From contig JAAUZC010000023.1 in the NCBI GenBank assembly GCA_014804795.1, forward strand, positions 124,001 to 188,000: 64,000 nt of DNA, written 5' to 3'. The notes under the pieces are model-generated. The model saw nothing but the letters and a program-made list of their open reading frames with translations. It was not told where the DNA came from and ran no database searches. Positions 63,423 to 64,000 of this stretch are shown piece by piece. Source of the DNA: Lachnospiraceae bacterium (GTDB taxonomy: Bacteria; Bacillota; Clostridia; Lachnospirales; Lachnospiraceae). Made by a program: the position numbers and the translations under genes. How positions within the stretch are numbered: the first letter of the stretch is position 1; each line of letters opens with the position of its first letter.

Positions 63423-63975
63423 TCCGGCTTTCCCTCTCCGCCTTTTTCAATGATTTTCCATATCTCGTTAAAAGCTCTTCGTCTTCCTTCTCCAGCTCTT
63501 TCCCCAGTTTCTTACAGGCTGCGTACAGCCTTGACTTTACTGTATTTAAATTGGTTTCCGTAATTTCAGCAATTTCTTTTAATGTTTTTTCCTCAAAAAA
63601 ATGCAGCTGAATTACAATCTGCATATCCGTTGGCAATTCAGAAATTTTGGAGACAACCTCCAGCCTGGGTTCATAAGCCGGTTCCTCATAACTTCCTTCC
63701 AGCAAATCATTATCTGACTCATCCCATGCTATGTATTTTTTTTCTTTCCGCAGATACATCAGAGCTTCATTGATCACGATCCGGTAAAACCAGCTTGCCA
63801 TCGCCTCTTCACTCTGCAGTTTTTCATAATTTTCCAACGCTTTACATATGGCATTCTGCACCACATCCATTGCCGCTTCCCTGTTTTTTACATAATAAAA
63901 TGCGGCACGGTAAAACTGATTCTGGTTTTCCACAATATGCTTTACCAGAGAGTCATACAGTGCTTTCTTAGACAT
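63412..63975 (-). CDS. Sigma-70-family (ECF) sigma factor
   Basis: About 187 residues: region 2 (AAMDVVQNAICKALENYEKLQSEEAMASWFYRIVINEALMYLR), an acidic linker, and region 4 (LPTDMQIVIQLHFFEEKTLKEIAEITETNLNTVKSRLYAACKKLGKELE). Resembles SigV/SigW-type ECF factors. The ATG at 63975 has AAGGA eight bases upstream; the frame continues to a TTG at 63999 near the window edge. Its stop codon overlaps the start of the transmembrane gene. Confidence 0.9.
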   Translation of the reverse strand: MSKKALYDSLVKHIVENQNQFYRAAFYYVKNREAAMDVVQNAICKALENYEKLQSEEAMASWFYRIVINEALMYLRKEKKYIAWDESDNDLLEGSYEEPAYEPRLEVVSKISELPTDMQIVIQLHFFEEKTLKEIAEITETNLNTVKSRLYAACKKLGKELEKEDEELLTRYGKSLKKAERESRNEV

Positions 63976-64000
63976 ATCTGTATTCCTTCCTACTTTCAAG

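Overview
The window looks like the chromosome of a spore-forming, low-to-mid GC Firmicute of the class Clostridia, most likely a Lachnospiraceae gut bacterium. The evidence is strong AGGAGG-type ribosome-binding sites, a set of sporulation genes (spoIIE, yabP, yabQ, whiA), a Crh/HprK carbon-control pair, two ftsH genes, and an ACGX-type radical SAM peptide system. No rRNA, tRNA, insertion sequence, prophage or CRISPR array was seen. Family assignments come from reading motifs, not from database searches.

Left part (1-11.5 kb, minus strand). After the truncated fructose-bisphosphate aldolase come crh, whiA, rapZ, murB, a ROK glucokinase and hprK. HprK phosphorylates HPr/Crh on Ser46, so this block ties sugar flux, catabolite control and cell-wall precursor synthesis together. 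uvrC, a GNAT acetyltransferase and an unusual 1,019-residue FtsH with a 21-residue tandem-repeat tail follow.

11.6-18 kb. pyrG (plus strand) has an intrinsic terminator in its leader, so it is probably attenuated. Next is an AT-rich redox/RiPP island. A flavin reductase-like gene (plus strand) converges on a five-gene minus-strand operon: a 63-residue Cys-rich ACGX-repeat peptide, its radical SAM/SPASM enzyme, a nitroreductase, a ferredoxin-fused split-barrel flavoprotein and a class M-like sirtuin. An HxlR-type regulator is divergent from the peptide gene. This operon is the best candidate for an undescribed system in the window.

18-31 kb. This holds a YfbK-like vWA lipoprotein, a CarD-like regulator, an ABC exporter, the hflK-hflC pair and an ABC-F protein. 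The ABC-F leader has a consensus promoter, a four-residue upstream ORF and an intrinsic terminator, which is the layout of antibiotic-induced attenuation. Two DUF4143-type ATPases flank a hypothetical protein and a DJ-1/PfpI protein, each ATPase with a clear promoter and operator-like inverted repeats.

31-48 kb is accessory. It contains an ABC ATPase with three membrane proteins and a lipoprotein, a decayed GNAT gene, a VOC protein, a GHKL kinase with LytTR regulator but no visible peptide gene, a lone Tdi1-like immunity protein, an MFS transporter, an iron-sulfur flavoprotein, VanZ, a third DUF4143 ATPase, and a sigma factor-membrane protein-ABC transporter operon.

48-64 kb returns to core genes. 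After a YkgJ-like protein and a cytoplasmic GH13 enzyme come ftsH, hpt, tilS and spoIIE, then divIC, yabQ, yabP, rqcP and hup, which is the order known from Bacillus and clostridia. pgi, a TSCPD protein, murG and a sigma/anti-sigma pair close the window.
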